A stretch of 10,141 nt of DNA from Alphaproteobacteria bacterium (GTDB taxonomy: Bacteria > Pseudomonadota > Alphaproteobacteria > Rhizobiales > Rhizobiaceae). Under the pieces are notes generated by a model, which saw only the letters and a program-made list of their open reading frames with translations, made no database searches and was not told the origin of the DNA. The translations under genes were made by a program, and so were the position numbers. Below, piece after piece: positions 1 to 7,552 of this stretch; the stretch's first letter is position 1; each line of letters opens with the position of its first letter. Location of the stretch: assembly GCA_017308345.1 (NCBI GenBank), contig JAFKFE010000183.1:1-10141 (forward strand). The letters run 5' to 3'.

Positions 1-24
1 CAGTTTTGTCGCAGCTTCGCTCAT
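1..24 (-). CDS. gltA: 5' end of probable citrate synthase (partial)
   Basis: Only the first eight codons are inside the window, reading MSEAATKL from an ATG at 24..22. A strong ribosome binding site, AAAAAGGAG on the minus strand (31-39), lies 6 bases upstream, so a real start is well supported. The name is an inference: gltA (citrate synthase, which condenses acetyl-CoA and oxaloacetate at the entry of the TCA cycle) commonly follows gltX in rhizobia. The short N-terminus fits this but cannot prove it. The gene lies 182 bases downstream of gltX on the same strand and probably has its own promoter in that gap. Confidence 0.5.
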
Positions 25-150
25 TGCAAACTCCTTTTTGTTTCCTCATGCCGGCAAGGCAAATTTCCTGCAAACGACACGTCGAAGTCACCGAATGCGC
101 GAACTCGCCACCGCATTTTAGGAGGTGCGTGCCAGATTGGGCCAAGGCCT

Positions 151-179
151 AATGTTGCACTGCGAAACACACCTTTCAA
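151..179 (-). promoter_or_regulatory. Candidate promoter for the gltA-like gene
   Basis: On the minus strand a -35-like TTGAAA (174-179) is separated by 17 bases from AACATT (151-156), which matches the -10 consensus only moderately. Transcription would start near 144, giving a leader of about 120 bases. A dyad, ATTGGGCC-AA-GGCCTAAT (136-153), overlaps the -10 element and the predicted start and could be an operator. This is a consensus match only and no regulator is identified. Confidence 0.3.
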
Positions 180-206
180 TGCCAATCTTCTTGGGCCAGT
201 CCGCTC

Positions 207-1631
207 CTAATCGATTTGATCTCCTATGCGCGCCAGGCTTTCCTGACGGCCCAGCACGGCAAGCACGTCGAACACGCCGGGCGAGGTGCTGCGGCCGGTC
301 AGCGCCGCCCGGAGCGGTTGTGCCACGGCGCCGAGCTTATACCCACCGGCCTGCGCAAACGCGCGGATCGAAGCCTCCGCCGAAGCGGCGCTCCACTCGC
401 CCTGGACGGAAGACAATGCGCCATGCGCGCCGCGCAAAATCGCGCGCGCCTCGGTGTTGAGCAAGCCAGCCGCCTTATCGTCCAGCGGCAACGGGCGCTC
501 GGCAAACAGGAAAGCCGCGCCGTCGACCAGCTCGACCAGGGTCTTTGCCCGCTCCTTCAGACCGGGCATGGCGGCAAGCAGTTGCGCCTTGCGCTTGTCG
601 TCGAGCTTTGCCGAAAGGGCCGGGCCGCCTTCGAGATAGGGCAAGGTGGCGACGAAGATGTCGAATAGCGCATGGTCGTCCATCTTGCGCATATGGACGC
701 CGTTCAGCGCCTCGAGCTTGGCGAAGTCGAAGCGGGCCGCGCCCTTGTTGACGTCGCCGATGTCGAACCAGGCGATCATGTCCTTGATCGACATCACCTC
801 GTCGTCGCCATGGCTCCAGCCGAGCCTGGCCAGATAGTTGAGCAGAGCTTCCGGCAGATAACCCATGGCGCGATAGGCCTCGACGCCCAGCGCGCCGTGC
901 CGCTTCGACAGCTTGGCGCCGTCGGCGCCGTGGATCAGCGGGATGTGCGACATCGACGGCACCGACCAGCCCATGGCATTGTAGATCACCGTCTGGCGCG
1001 CGGCGTTGGTCAGGTGATCGTCGCCGCGGATGATGTGGGTGACGCCCATATCATGGTCGTCGACGACGACGGCATGCATGTAGGTCGGGACGCCGTCGGA
1101 ACGCAGGATGATGAAGTCGTCGAGATCCTTGTTCGGGAAGCGCACCTCGCCCTGCACGCGATCATGCACGACCGTCACGCCCTCGTTCGGCGCCTTGATG
1201 CGGATGGCGCCCTTGACGCCTGCAGGCGCCTCGGACGGATCGCGGTCGCGCCACTGGCCGTTGTAGCGCGGCGGCAGGCCCTTGGCGCGAGCCGCCTCGC
1301 GCATCGCCTCGAGCTCGGCCGGCGTTTCATAGGCGTAATAGGCCTTGCCCATGCGCACGAGCTCCTCGGCCACCTCGCGATGCCGCGCCGCGCGCTGGAA
1401 CTGCGAAACGGCTTCGCCGTCCCAGGAGAGGCCAAGCCAGGTCAGTCCGTCGAGAATGGCAGCGGTCGCCGCCTCGGTGGAGCGTTCGCGGTCGGTGTCC
1501 TCGATGCGCAGCAGCATCTTGCCGCCCGTGTGCCTGGCGTAGAGCCAGTTGAACAGCGCGGTGCGCGCCCCGCCGATATGCAGGTAGCCTGTGGGCGAGG
1601 GGGCAAAACGGGTGACGACCTTGTCGGACAT
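207..1631 (-). CDS. gltX: Glutamyl-tRNA synthetase
   Basis: This cytoplasmic class I aminoacyl-tRNA synthetase charges tRNA with glutamate using ATP. In rhizobia the enzyme is known to be non-discriminating and also to make Glu-tRNA(Gln) for the GatCAB amidotransferase; that this copy does so is inferred. The protein has 474 residues, normal for the family. The Rossmann catalytic domain shows the HIGH-type motif HIGG (18-21) within [19 protein letters not shown], then LRIEDTD (41-47). The KMSKS-type loop is KLSKR (240-244), followed by the helical anticodon-binding domain. The cysteines that hold zinc in the E. coli enzyme are absent: that insert reads [14 protein letters not shown]. The frame stays open to an ATG at 1661, but that codon has no ribosome binding site. 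The ATG at 1631, with GAGAG upstream and the standard [15 protein letters not shown] beginning, is preferred. It is divergent from comEC. Confidence 0.96.
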   Translation of the reverse strand: MSDKVVTRFAPSPTGYLHIGGARTALFNWLYARHTGGKMLLRIEDTDRERSTEAATAAILDGLTWLGLSWDGEAVSQFQRAARHREVAEELVRMGKAYYAYETPAELEAMREAARAKGLPPRYNGQWRDRDPSEAPAGVKGAIRIKAPNEGVTVVHDRVQGEVRFPNKDLDDFIILRSDGVPTYMHAVVVDDHDMGVTHIIRGDDHLTNAARQTVIYNAMGWSVPSMSHIPLIHGADGAKLSKRHGALGVEAYRAMGYLPEALLNYLARLGWSHGDDEVMSIKDMIAWFDIGDVNKGAARFDFAKLEALNGVHMRKMDDHALFDIFVATLPYLEGGPALSAKLDDKRKAQLLAAMPGLKERAKTLVELVDGAAFLFAERPLPLDDKAAGLLNTEARAILRGAHGALSSVQGEWSAASAEASIRAFAQAGGYKLGAVAQPLRAALTGRSTSPGVFDVLAVLGRQESLARIGDQID

Positions 1632-1693
1632 GGAACTCTCGAGGATGCACTGAAACGGCATATTCTGCGCGGGCTTTCGCGCAGGCTGCGTTC

Positions 1694-1721
1694 ATGTAGC
1701 ATAGGCGGTCTGGGGCGCAAG
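1694..1721 (-). promoter_or_regulatory. Candidate gltX promoter
   Basis: On the minus strand CTTGCG (1716-1721) and CTACAT (1694-1699) are separated by 16 bases. They resemble the rhizobial housekeeping sigma consensus CTTGAC / CTATAT, with 4 and 5 of 6 matches. The predicted start near 1687 would leave a leader of about 56 bases before the gltX ATG at 1631. The -35 element overlaps the putative comEC ribosome binding site (1719-1724) on the other strand, so the two divergent genes share a compact control region of about 100 bases. Motif match only. Confidence 0.4.
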
Positions 1722-1732
1722 GGGCAGACCCG

Positions 1733-4201
1733 ATGGCTGGACGTGGCCGGGGCGCGGAGGAGGGCGAGGAAACGACAGCGGGCGTCAGCGAACGCCTGAT
1801 GTTTGCGCCTGCCACGCCCGCCGACGAAGTGCCGGTCACTCTTCCGGAATTCCGTCCGCCGGCTGAACCTCTACTGCCTGGAGCGCTACGCTCAGCTTCG
1901 CCGACAGCCGCCGCCGTCGGCCGAATCCGTAGGCAGCTTGGCCGGGCGTCGTTTCCCGCGCTGCGCCAAAGCATCACTGTCGCCGCCGCGACCGAGATCG
2001 ACCGCGGCATCGGCTTCCTGCTGGTGCCGGTGTTCCTGGCCGCCGGCGTCATATACTACTTCTCGCTGAGCACTGAGCCGGATCTCTACAGGCCTCTGGC
2101 GGCGGTGGCTCTGATGGCCGTCTGCGCGGCGGTCTCGCGTTCCTGGCCGAGGACGCACCTGACCTTCATGGCGGCGCTTTTCTGCGCCCTGGGCTTTCTC
2201 GCGGCCAAAGCGGAAACCTGGCGAATGGCGACCCCGATGCTGGGCTCCGAAATCCAGACGCGGCTGACCGGCCGCCTCGTCGTCGCCGAGGCGATGGCCA
2301 ACGGCCGTGTCCGGCTGACCATCGATCTCATTTCCACGGCGCATCCGAAGCTGCGCTACGCGCCGGACCGCGTCAGGCTGTCGGCGCGCAGGATTCCGCC
2401 CGACATGACAGCCGGATCGATGCTGACCGGCTATGCGAAGCTGCTGCCGCCGACGGGTCCGGTCCGGCCTGAAAGCTACGACTATTCCTTCGACAGCTAC
2501 TTCAGCGGCATCGGCGGCAGTGGTTTTTTCCTGGGCGATCCAAAACGGATTGCGCCGTCTGCGGCCACGCCAGCGGAGGCATCCTTCGGCGCGCGCATTG
2601 CGTCGGCCGTGGAAAACGCGCGCGAGGGGATTGCCGACCATATCAGGAGCGCCATCGGTGGTTCCGAGGGCGAGATCGCGGCGGCGCTGATCGTCGGCGT
2701 GCGCGCCGGCATTCCGGACGCAATCAACGAGTCGATGCGACGGACCGGCATCTACCACATCATCTCGATCTCCGGCCTGCATATGGCGCTGGTCGCCGGC
2801 ACGATCATGGTCCTGCTGCGCGGCGCCTTCGCGCTGTTTCCCGATTTCTCGTCGCGCCGGCCGGTGAAGAAATTTGCCGCGGCCATAGCGCTGATCTCGA
2901 TCGCCGCCTATCTCGTGATCTCCGGCATCGTCGTGGCGGCCGAGCGGAGTTTCATCATGCTGGCGGTCATGCTTGTCGCCGTGCTCTTCGACCGGGCGGC
3001 GCTGACGATGCGCAACCTCGCGATCTCGGCGATCGCAGTCATCCTTGTCTCGCCCCATGAGGTGGTCGGACCGAGCTTCCAGATGTCCTTCGCCGCTACT
3101 GCGGCCCTGGTTGGCGCCTATGCCGGCTTTGCCGATTATCGCGCCGGCAAAACGAGCGTGCCGCCGGCAAAGCGTTCGCTTTTTGGTTTCTTATCGCGGA
3201 AGCTTGCGGCTGGGGTGGGGGGCGCCGCCTTAACCTCGCTCATCGCGGGCAGCGCGACATTGCTGTTCGCAATCTGGCACTTCCAGCGGGTGGCGCCGCT
3301 CAGCCTGCTGGCCAATCTGGCGGTCATGCCGATCGTCTCTCTGATCGTCATGCCGTTCGCCGTGTTGAGCGCGCTGGCCATGCCCTTCGGCTTTGACGGC
3401 CCTTTTCTCTATGTGATGGGCAAGGGGCTCACCGCAATGATCGCGATTTCGGCATGGATTTCCGAGCGCTCACCGGTCGATGCTGTCGGGCTCATCTCGA
3501 TCCAGTCTGTGCTGCTGGCGACGATCGCGCTCGTCATCGCGACCATGGCCACCACCTGGCTGAGGCTGGCCGCCGTTCCGTTCGCGCTCGCCGCGCTTGT
3601 GGCCATCCCGCATGTCCGAACGCCCGATGTGCTCATTTCCGAGGACGCGCACCTGGTGGCCATGCCGATCGGCGGCGGCGAACTTGCCATCAACCGCGAA
3701 CGCTCCAACGAGTTCACCACCGACAATTGGAAACGGGCGCTGAAAGCCGAGCAAATCGTGCCGCCGGAGACATTCGCCAAGGGGGCGCTCGACATCGCCG
3801 ACCCCGTCGACCTGCCGGCGGGTTCGCCCTTCTACTGCATCGGCGATCTCTGCATCGGCCGGCATCCTTCCGGGGCGATCGTGGCGCTCGCCGAGACCCG
3901 CGACAGCGCCCGGGCGGCTTGCGGATTCGCGGACCTCATCGTCATCAACGACGCCACGGCCTACAGCCCATGCCGCGATCCGCGTGTGCTCGTCGTCACC
4001 AAGCGGCAATTGGCGCGCGACGGCAGCGCCGCCGTCTTCTTCGATCCGCAATCGGCAACCGCCCGGCCAGCCATCAGCTACGCGGTCCAAGAACCGTATC
4101 GGCCATGGCACGAGCAACGGAAATACGCGCGTGAGGCGAGGGGGCTGCCTCCGTACAAGAAACCGGAAAAAGCTGACTTCAAACCGGCGCCGGCTCAGTA
4201 A
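1733..4201 (+). CDS. comEC: ComEC/Rec2-family DNA uptake channel protein
   Basis: This is a polytopic inner-membrane protein of 822 residues. In competent bacteria ComEC carries single-stranded DNA into the cytoplasm. Residues 1-90 are a cytoplasmic, Ala/Pro/Arg-rich leader. Hydrophobic segments at about 93-112, 121-135 and 144-158 precede a DUF4131-like soluble region (about 170-275). The Competence domain (about 310-610) contains the hallmark [10 protein letters not shown] (344-353) and further hydrophobic helices. The last 190 residues (about 631-822) occupy the place of the metallo-beta-lactamase-like domain but have no HxHxDH motif. They instead have scattered cysteines (702, 707, 730, 747), which I believe is usual for rhizobial members. 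The ATG at 1733 is chosen because AAGGGG lies 8 bases upstream; an in-frame ATG at 1799 has no such site. Whether the host is naturally competent is unknown. The stop codon lies inside the 3' end of lexA. Confidence 0.92.
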   Translation: MAGRGRGAEEGEETTAGVSERLMFAPATPADEVPVTLPEFRPPAEPLLPGALRSASPTAAAVGRIRRQLGRASFPALRQSITVAAATEIDRGIGFLLVPVFLAAGVIYYFSLSTEPDLYRPLAAVALMAVCAAVSRSWPRTHLTFMAALFCALGFLAAKAETWRMATPMLGSEIQTRLTGRLVVAEAMANGRVRLTIDLISTAHPKLRYAPDRVRLSARRIPPDMTAGSMLTGYAKLLPPTGPVRPESYDYSFDSYFSGIGGSGFFLGDPKRIAPSAATPAEASFGARIASAVENAREGIADHIRSAIGGSEGEIAAALIVGVRAGIPDAINESMRRTGIYHIISISGLHMALVAGTIMVLLRGAFALFPDFSSRRPVKKFAAAIALISIAAYLVISGIVVAAERSFIMLAVMLVAVLFDRAALTMRNLAISAIAVILVSPHEVVGPSFQMSFAATAALVGAYAGFADYRAGKTSVPPAKRSLFGFLSRKLAAGVGGAALTSLIAGSATLLFAIWHFQRVAPLSLLANLAVMPIVSLIVMPFAVLSALAMPFGFDGPFLYVMGKGLTAMIAISAWISERSPVDAVGLISIQSVLLATIALVIATMATTWLRLAAVPFALAALVAIPHVRTPDVLISEDAHLVAMPIGGGELAINRERSNEFTTDNWKRALKAEQIVPPETFAKGALDIADPVDLPAGSPFYCIGDLCIGRHPSGAIVALAETRDSARAACGFADLIVINDATAYSPCRDPRVLVVTKRQLARDGSAAVFFDPQSATARPAISYAVQEPYRPWHEQRKYAREARGLPPYKKPEKADFKPAPAQ

Positions 4202-4929
4202 CGCCGGATCAGCCCGACCAGCTTGCCCTGGACCTTCACCCGATCCGGTCCGAAGATCCGGGTCTCATAGGCCGGGTTGGCAGCCTCGAGAGCGATCGAG
4301 GCTCCCTTGCGACGGAAGCGCTTGAGCGTCGCTTCCTCGTCGTCTACGAGCGCCACCACGATCTCGCCCGGGCTTGCCGTGTTGGCGTTGCGGATGATGA
4401 CGGTGTCGCCGTCGAAGATGCCGGCCTCGATCATCGAGTCGCCCTTGACCTCCAGCGCGTAGTGCTCGCCGCCGGTGATCATGTCCGGCGGCACGGTGAT
4501 CGAATGCGTCTGGTGCTGGATGGCGTCGATCGGAACGCCGGCGGCGATGCGGCCCATCACCGGGATGGACACGGCCGAAACAGCGTCGTCGTCATTGCTC
4601 GGTGTCGGCGTACGCGAGGGGGCTGCCGGCTTGACCTGACGGCTGAGGTTGCCCTGGCCGCCTTGGATGACGCTTGGCGAAAACTTCTTAGCGGCGTTCA
4701 GGCCAGGCGCGATCGAGTCGGGCAGCCGCAAGACTTCCAACGCGCGCGCCCGGTTCGGCAGCCGGCGAATGAAGCCGCGCTCCTCCAGCGCCGTGATCAG
4801 ACGGTGGATGCCGGACTTCGAGGCGAGGTCCAGCGCCTCCTTCATCTCGTCGAAGGATGGAGGAATCCCGCTCTCCTTCAGGCGTTCATGGATGAACATC
4901 AGGAGTTCATGTTGTTTGCGCGTCAGCAT
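4195..4929 (-). CDS. lexA: LexA repressor / SOS-response autoprotease
   Basis: LexA represses DNA-damage genes. RecA-ssDNA filaments trigger its self-cleavage and so derepression. The protein has 244 residues, longer than E. coli LexA (202) because of a Pro/Ser/Asp-rich linker, as is common in rhizobia. Residues 1-70 form the winged helix-turn-helix ([20 protein letters not shown] start; recognition region near [20 protein letters not shown]). The linker runs from about 71 to 122. The cleavage site is A130-G131 within GRIAAGVPI. The S24-type catalytic dyad is Ser165 (GDSMIEAG) and Lys203 (ATLKRF), 38 residues apart as expected. All functional residues are present. The start at 4929 fits the conserved N-terminus, although the ribosome binding site (a GGGGG run) is poor. 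The promoter has two LexA boxes, so autoregulation is very likely. The gene ends 7 bases inside the end of convergent comEC. Confidence 0.97.
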   Translation of the reverse strand: MLTRKQHELLMFIHERLKESGIPPSFDEMKEALDLASKSGIHRLITALEERGFIRRLPNRARALEVLRLPDSIAPGLNAAKKFSPSVIQGGQGNLSRQVKPAAPSRTPTPSNDDDAVSAVSIPVMGRIAAGVPIDAIQHQTHSITVPPDMITGGEHYALEVKGDSMIEAGIFDGDTVIIRNANTASPGEIVVALVDDEEATLKRFRRKGASIALEAANPAYETRIFGPDRVKVQGKLVGLIRRY

Positions 4930-4965
4930 TGGCGGCCCCCACGGGTTCTGAAACCAGAATCAGAA

Positions 4966-4980
4966 AAACAAACCCAGAAC
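4966..4980 (-). promoter_or_regulatory. Second, near-consensus LexA box
   Basis: On the minus strand this reads GTTC-TGGGTTT-GTTT, one base away from the alphaproteobacterial LexA operator GTTC-N7-GTTC. Its centre is 26 bases from the centre of the perfect box, and it covers the predicted lexA transcription start, where bound repressor would also block initiation. AT-rich sequence makes a chance one-mismatch match possible. Confidence 0.5.
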
Positions 4981-4982
4981 AA

Positions 4983-5011
4983 ACACTATCTGTTCCAGTT
5001 GTGTTCCGCAA
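4983..5011 (-). promoter_or_regulatory. lexA promoter
   Basis: On the minus strand TTGCGG (5006-5011) and TAGTGT (4983-4988) are separated by exactly 17 bases. The perfect LexA box fills the spacer, a normal position for repression. The predicted start near 4976 leaves a leader of about 47 bases before the ATG at 4929. The -10 element is a weak match, but its position relative to the operator supports it. Confidence 0.6.
4992..5006. promoter_or_regulatory. LexA operator (SOS box) upstream of lexA
   Basis: The plus strand reads GTTC-CAGTTGT-GTTC, an exact match to the direct-repeat operator GTTC-N7-GTTC known for LexA of Rhizobiales and Rhodobacterales. It sits between the -35 and -10 elements of the lexA promoter, 63 bases upstream of the lexA start codon, so LexA should repress its own gene. 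The divergent kynU gene starts about 370 bases away and is unlikely to be controlled by it. Confidence 0.88.
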
Positions 5012-5379
5012 CCGTTTAAAGTTTAGTGAATTTGTTAGGGCCGCCGAAACAATGTTGCATCCGAGGCGCCCTGGCCGCTGCCAGGAGCGCAGTGGCATTG
5101 ATTCTGCTCGATTTTGCAACGCTGCTTAAATGGAAACGCGGGGCGGCGCCATCACGAAACTGCCGGGTGGGGTCGCGTGGGCCGCCCACCGCGCATGCGA
5201 TACCTTGAACGAAACGAACCCAAAATGCCAACTTCGGCGATTTGCCGGTTCACGGTTCTCGCCGTCTATGGACCAGCTAACACAGGACGAAAGGTTCTTG
5301 CCCCGACGCCGACGGTGGTGAGACAACCGCTCTTGGCCAGCCATGAGAGGCGGCATGCCGAAATGGAGGCGGTAGCATA
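5012..5379. other. Intergenic region between lexA and kynU
   Basis: I see no convincing gene here. The frames that are open on either strand have ordinary-looking codon noise and no recognisable domain. The sequence holds a GC-rich hairpin at 5066-5090 (CTGGC-CGCT-GCCAG core stem, flanked by GCGC on both sides) with no T-run after it, so it is not a standard terminator. It also holds a weak candidate promoter for kynU (5242-5270). A plus-strand frame from 5114 that ends in TAATG over the kynU start is noted under findings. Confidence 0.6.
5242..5270 (+). promoter_or_regulatory. Weak candidate promoter for the kynU operon
   Basis: TTGCCG (5242-5247) and TCTATG (5265-5270) are separated by 17 bases and faintly resemble the rhizobial CTTGAC / CTATAT consensus. 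Transcription would start near 5277, about 100 bases upstream of the kynU start codon. No operator for a known regulator of kyn genes (Lrp-family KynR) is recognised, and no regulator gene lies in the window. Confidence 0.22.
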
Positions 5380-6627
5380 ATGGAGGGAATTCCTGGTCTC
5401 GCCGAGATCGAGGCGATGGACGCCGCGGATCCGCTGCGCGCCCTGCGCGATCGTTTCGTCCTGCCGGAAGGGGTGATCTATCTCGACGGGAATTCGTTGG
5501 GAGCGGCCTCGCACGCCGCATTCGACGAGCTGCGCAAGGCAGCCAACGAGGAGTGGGCGCATGACCTCATTCGTGCCTGGAACAAGGATGGATGGTTCGA
5601 CATGCCGGTCGAGCTGGGCGACCAGATCGGGCGGCTGATCGGCGCCGCGCCGGGCCAGACCGTGGTCTGCGACACAACATCGATCAACATCTACAAAGTG
5701 CTGCACGCGGCGATGGCGATGCGGCCGGGCCGAACCGTGATCGTCGCCGAGGGCGACAGTTTTCCGACCGATCTCTATATGGCCGAAGGGGTGGCCTCGA
5801 CCGGAAAGGATACCGTCCTGCGCCTGGCCGGCGTGGACGCGCCGACCGTCGAGGAACTGATCGACGAACGCACTGCGGCGGTGCTGGTCAACCACGTCAA
5901 TTACAAGTCCGGCGAGTTGCGCGACATGGCGGCGCTTACGCGCAAGGCGCATGACGCCGGTGCGCTGATGGTATGGGATCTCTGCCACAGCGCTGGCGCC
6001 ATGCCGGTCGAGCTAGACCGAGCGAACGCCGATTTCGCGGTCGGCTGCACCTATAAATATCTCAATGGCGGGCCTGGTTCTCCCGCCTTCATCTACGCGG
6101 CCGAGAGGCATCTTGCCGATGTGCGGCAGCCGCTCAGCGGGTGGTGGGGCCATGCGCGGCCGTTCGCCTTCGAGCAGGCCTATGCGCCGGGCACCGGCAT
6201 CCGCCGATTCCTGTGCGGCACACAGCCGGTCCTGTCAATGCGGGCGCTCAAGGGCGCGCTCGACGTCTGGAACGGCGTCGACCTGGCGGCGGTGAGGAGG
6301 AAGAGCATCGCGCTGGCCGATCTGTTCATCGAACTCGTCGAGGCAAGATGCGGAGGTTACGATCTTGCTCTCGAAAGTACCCGCGATGGCGCCAAACGCG
6401 GCAGCCAGATTTCATTCATTCACCCGCATGGATATCAGATCATGCGGGCCTTGATCGAACGCGGCGTGATCGGCGATTTTCGGGCGCCGTCCACCATGCG
6501 CTTCGGCTTCACGCCGCTCTATGTCGGCTACAGCGACGTGTGGCGCGCCGTGGAGGTGCTTGAAGACATCCTGCGAACCGGCGCCTGGCGAGAAGCGCGC
6601 TTCGCCGTCAAGACGACCGTCACCTGA
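5380..6627 (+). CDS. kynU: Kynureninase
   Basis: This cytoplasmic pyridoxal-phosphate enzyme (EC 3.7.1.3) hydrolyses L-kynurenine to anthranilate and L-alanine in tryptophan catabolism. The 415 residues match the family length and show the fold-type I aminotransferase layout. Visible landmarks are IYLDGNSLG (33-41), FPTDLYM (129-135, phosphate and ring contacts), HVNYKSGE (172-179) and WDLCHSAGA (199-207, with Asp200 for the pyridine nitrogen). The PLP-binding Lys226 lies in CTYKYLNGGPGSPAF, and MRFGFTPLY (373-381) carries the substrate-carboxylate Arg. The start at 5380 is chosen for GGAGG 10 bases upstream; an ATG at 5416 would also be in frame before the conserved DAADPLRALRDRF. It is followed after 61 bases by an arylformamidase-like gene that would supply its substrate, so the two probably form an operon. 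No tryptophan 2,3-dioxygenase gene lies in the window. Confidence 0.94.
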   Translation: MEGIPGLAEIEAMDAADPLRALRDRFVLPEGVIYLDGNSLGAASHAAFDELRKAANEEWAHDLIRAWNKDGWFDMPVELGDQIGRLIGAAPGQTVVCDTTSINIYKVLHAAMAMRPGRTVIVAEGDSFPTDLYMAEGVASTGKDTVLRLAGVDAPTVEELIDERTAAVLVNHVNYKSGELRDMAALTRKAHDAGALMVWDLCHSAGAMPVELDRANADFAVGCTYKYLNGGPGSPAFIYAAERHLADVRQPLSGWWGHARPFAFEQAYAPGTGIRRFLCGTQPVLSMRALKGALDVWNGVDLAAVRRKSIALADLFIELVEARCGGYDLALESTRDGAKRGSQISFIHPHGYQIMRALIERGVIGDFRAPSTMRFGFTPLYVGYSDVWRAVEVLEDILRTGAWREARFAVKTTVT

Positions 6628-6677
6628 GTTTTGAGTCGGCGATGCCAAGAAAATCCACTCAACATTGACCTGATCGC

Positions 6678-6685
6678 GGGAGGGG
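6678..6685 (+). promoter_or_regulatory. Ribosome binding site that fixes a GTG start
   Basis: GGGAGGGG lies 3 bases upstream of the GTG at 6689, with its GGAG core 6 bases away. No ATG is suitably placed, and the protein matches its family from the first residues after this GTG, so the site supports the GTG as the start of the arylformamidase-like gene. Confidence 0.6.
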
Positions 6686-6688
6686 CCG

Positions 6689-7519
6689 GTGCTCGAACAC
6701 CGTATTGCCGACTGGAACGACGCCTATGCCAATGGCGCGAACATCGCCGGCGGCGATCGTTGGCCGGCGGCGTGGGATCGACCGGCGCAGGCATTTCGCG
6801 AAAAGCTGCTGGCACAGGGCAGGGCGCGGCTCGATATCGCGTATGGCGAAGCGCCGCGCAACCGGCTCGACCTGTTTCTCCCGCCAGCGACGCCAAAGGG
6901 GCTCGTCATGTTCATTCACGGCGGCTACTGGATGGGGTCGGACCGGGCGTCCTGGTCTCATCTGGCCGGAGGCGCGGTCGGCCACGGCTTCGCCGGCGCA
7001 ATGCCCTCCTACACGCTTTGCCCGAAGATCAGGATCAGGGGCATCGTCGGCGAGGTCTCGGCCGCGATCGAGAGGGCGGCAGCCATGGTCGATGGTCCGC
7101 TGATGCTGACCGGGCACTCGGCCGGTGGACATCTCGTCAGCCGCATGGTGACCGCAACCTCGCCGCTGTCATCCGACGTGGCGCGGCGCATATGCCAGGT
7201 CGTTTCGATTTCAGGCCTGCACGACCTTCGGCCTCTGATGCTCACCGCGCTGAACGAGACCCTCAACATCGACGAGCACGAAGCGTCGACCGAAAGCCCG
7301 GCATTGCTGTGGCCCCGGCAGGGAACCCGCATCACTTGTTGGGCCGGCGGCGGCGAGCGTTCGGAATTCCTGCGCCAGAGCGCGTTGCTTGCCAATATCT
7401 GGACCGGGCTTGGTGCCGCCACGGGTTCAGTGGTCGAGCCGGATCGGCATCATTTCAATGTCGTCGACGGTCTCGCCGATCCCGATCATCCCCTGACCCG
7501 CACGCTCGTCGGCGAATAG
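6689..7519 (+). CDS. Alpha/beta-hydrolase, probable arylformamidase (N-formylkynurenine formamidase)
   Basis: The likely role is hydrolysis of N-formyl-L-kynurenine to kynurenine and formate, the step before kynureninase. The 276-residue protein starts at GTG behind a strong ribosome binding site. It has the HGGYW oxyanion-hole motif (77-81), as in animal-type formamidases and related esterases, and the nucleophile elbow GHSAGG (142-147, Ser144). A C-terminal PDRHHFNVVD (251-260) provides the catalytic His, probably His255. The usual acid position before EFxRQS reads GGGERSEFLRQS, so the acid could be Glu223 rather than Asp. It has no signal peptide and is probably cytoplasmic. It is not related in sequence to the metal-dependent bacterial KynB family, so I leave the symbol empty. 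The function rests mainly on its position after kynU; a different carboxylesterase is the main alternative. Its end faces the end of moeA, 33 bases away. Confidence 0.8.
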   Translation: MLEHRIADWNDAYANGANIAGGDRWPAAWDRPAQAFREKLLAQGRARLDIAYGEAPRNRLDLFLPPATPKGLVMFIHGGYWMGSDRASWSHLAGGAVGHGFAGAMPSYTLCPKIRIRGIVGEVSAAIERAAAMVDGPLMLTGHSAGGHLVSRMVTATSPLSSDVARRICQVVSISGLHDLRPLMLTALNETLNIDEHEASTESPALLWPRQGTRITCWAGGGERSEFLRQSALLANIWTGLGAATGSVVEPDRHHFNVVDGLADPDHPLTRTLVGE

Positions 7520-7552
7520 CGATCGACTTCGTCGACGCATAGACGATCGAGT

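Noticed and set aside
672..1799. 375-codon open frame on the plus strand opposite gltX
   Set aside because: It is a complementary-strand shadow of a clearly real gltX in high-GC DNA. Its product is low-complexity, rich in Arg, Ala, Val, His and Asp, with no recognisable domain.
1892..3058. 388-codon open frame on the minus strand opposite comEC
   Set aside because: The product is dominated by Arg, Asp, Gly and His, as expected from reading the reverse of a high-GC membrane-protein gene. There is no ribosome binding site or domain.
5066..5090. GC-rich hairpin as terminator, small RNA or riboswitch
   Set aside because: The stem is short (CTGGC/GCCAG plus a bulged GCGC pair), is not followed by a T-run, and matches no riboswitch core that I recognise. 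It is recorded only as part of the intergenic region.
6631..6662. Inverted repeat TTGAGT/ACTCAA between kynU and the next gene
   Set aside because: Six-base arms 20 bases apart are expected by chance at this scale, and no transcription feature goes with them.
6631..7542. 303-codon plus-strand frame overlapping the arylformamidase gene
   Set aside because: It is an off-frame, Arg-rich reading of the gene at 6689-7519, which has the HGGYW and GHSAGG motifs and a strong ribosome binding site.
7520..7552. Possible bidirectional terminator between the arylformamidase gene and moeA
   Set aside because: The best stem, TCGAC-TTC-GTCGA (7523-7535), has only 5 pairs and no T-run on either strand. That is too weak to call.
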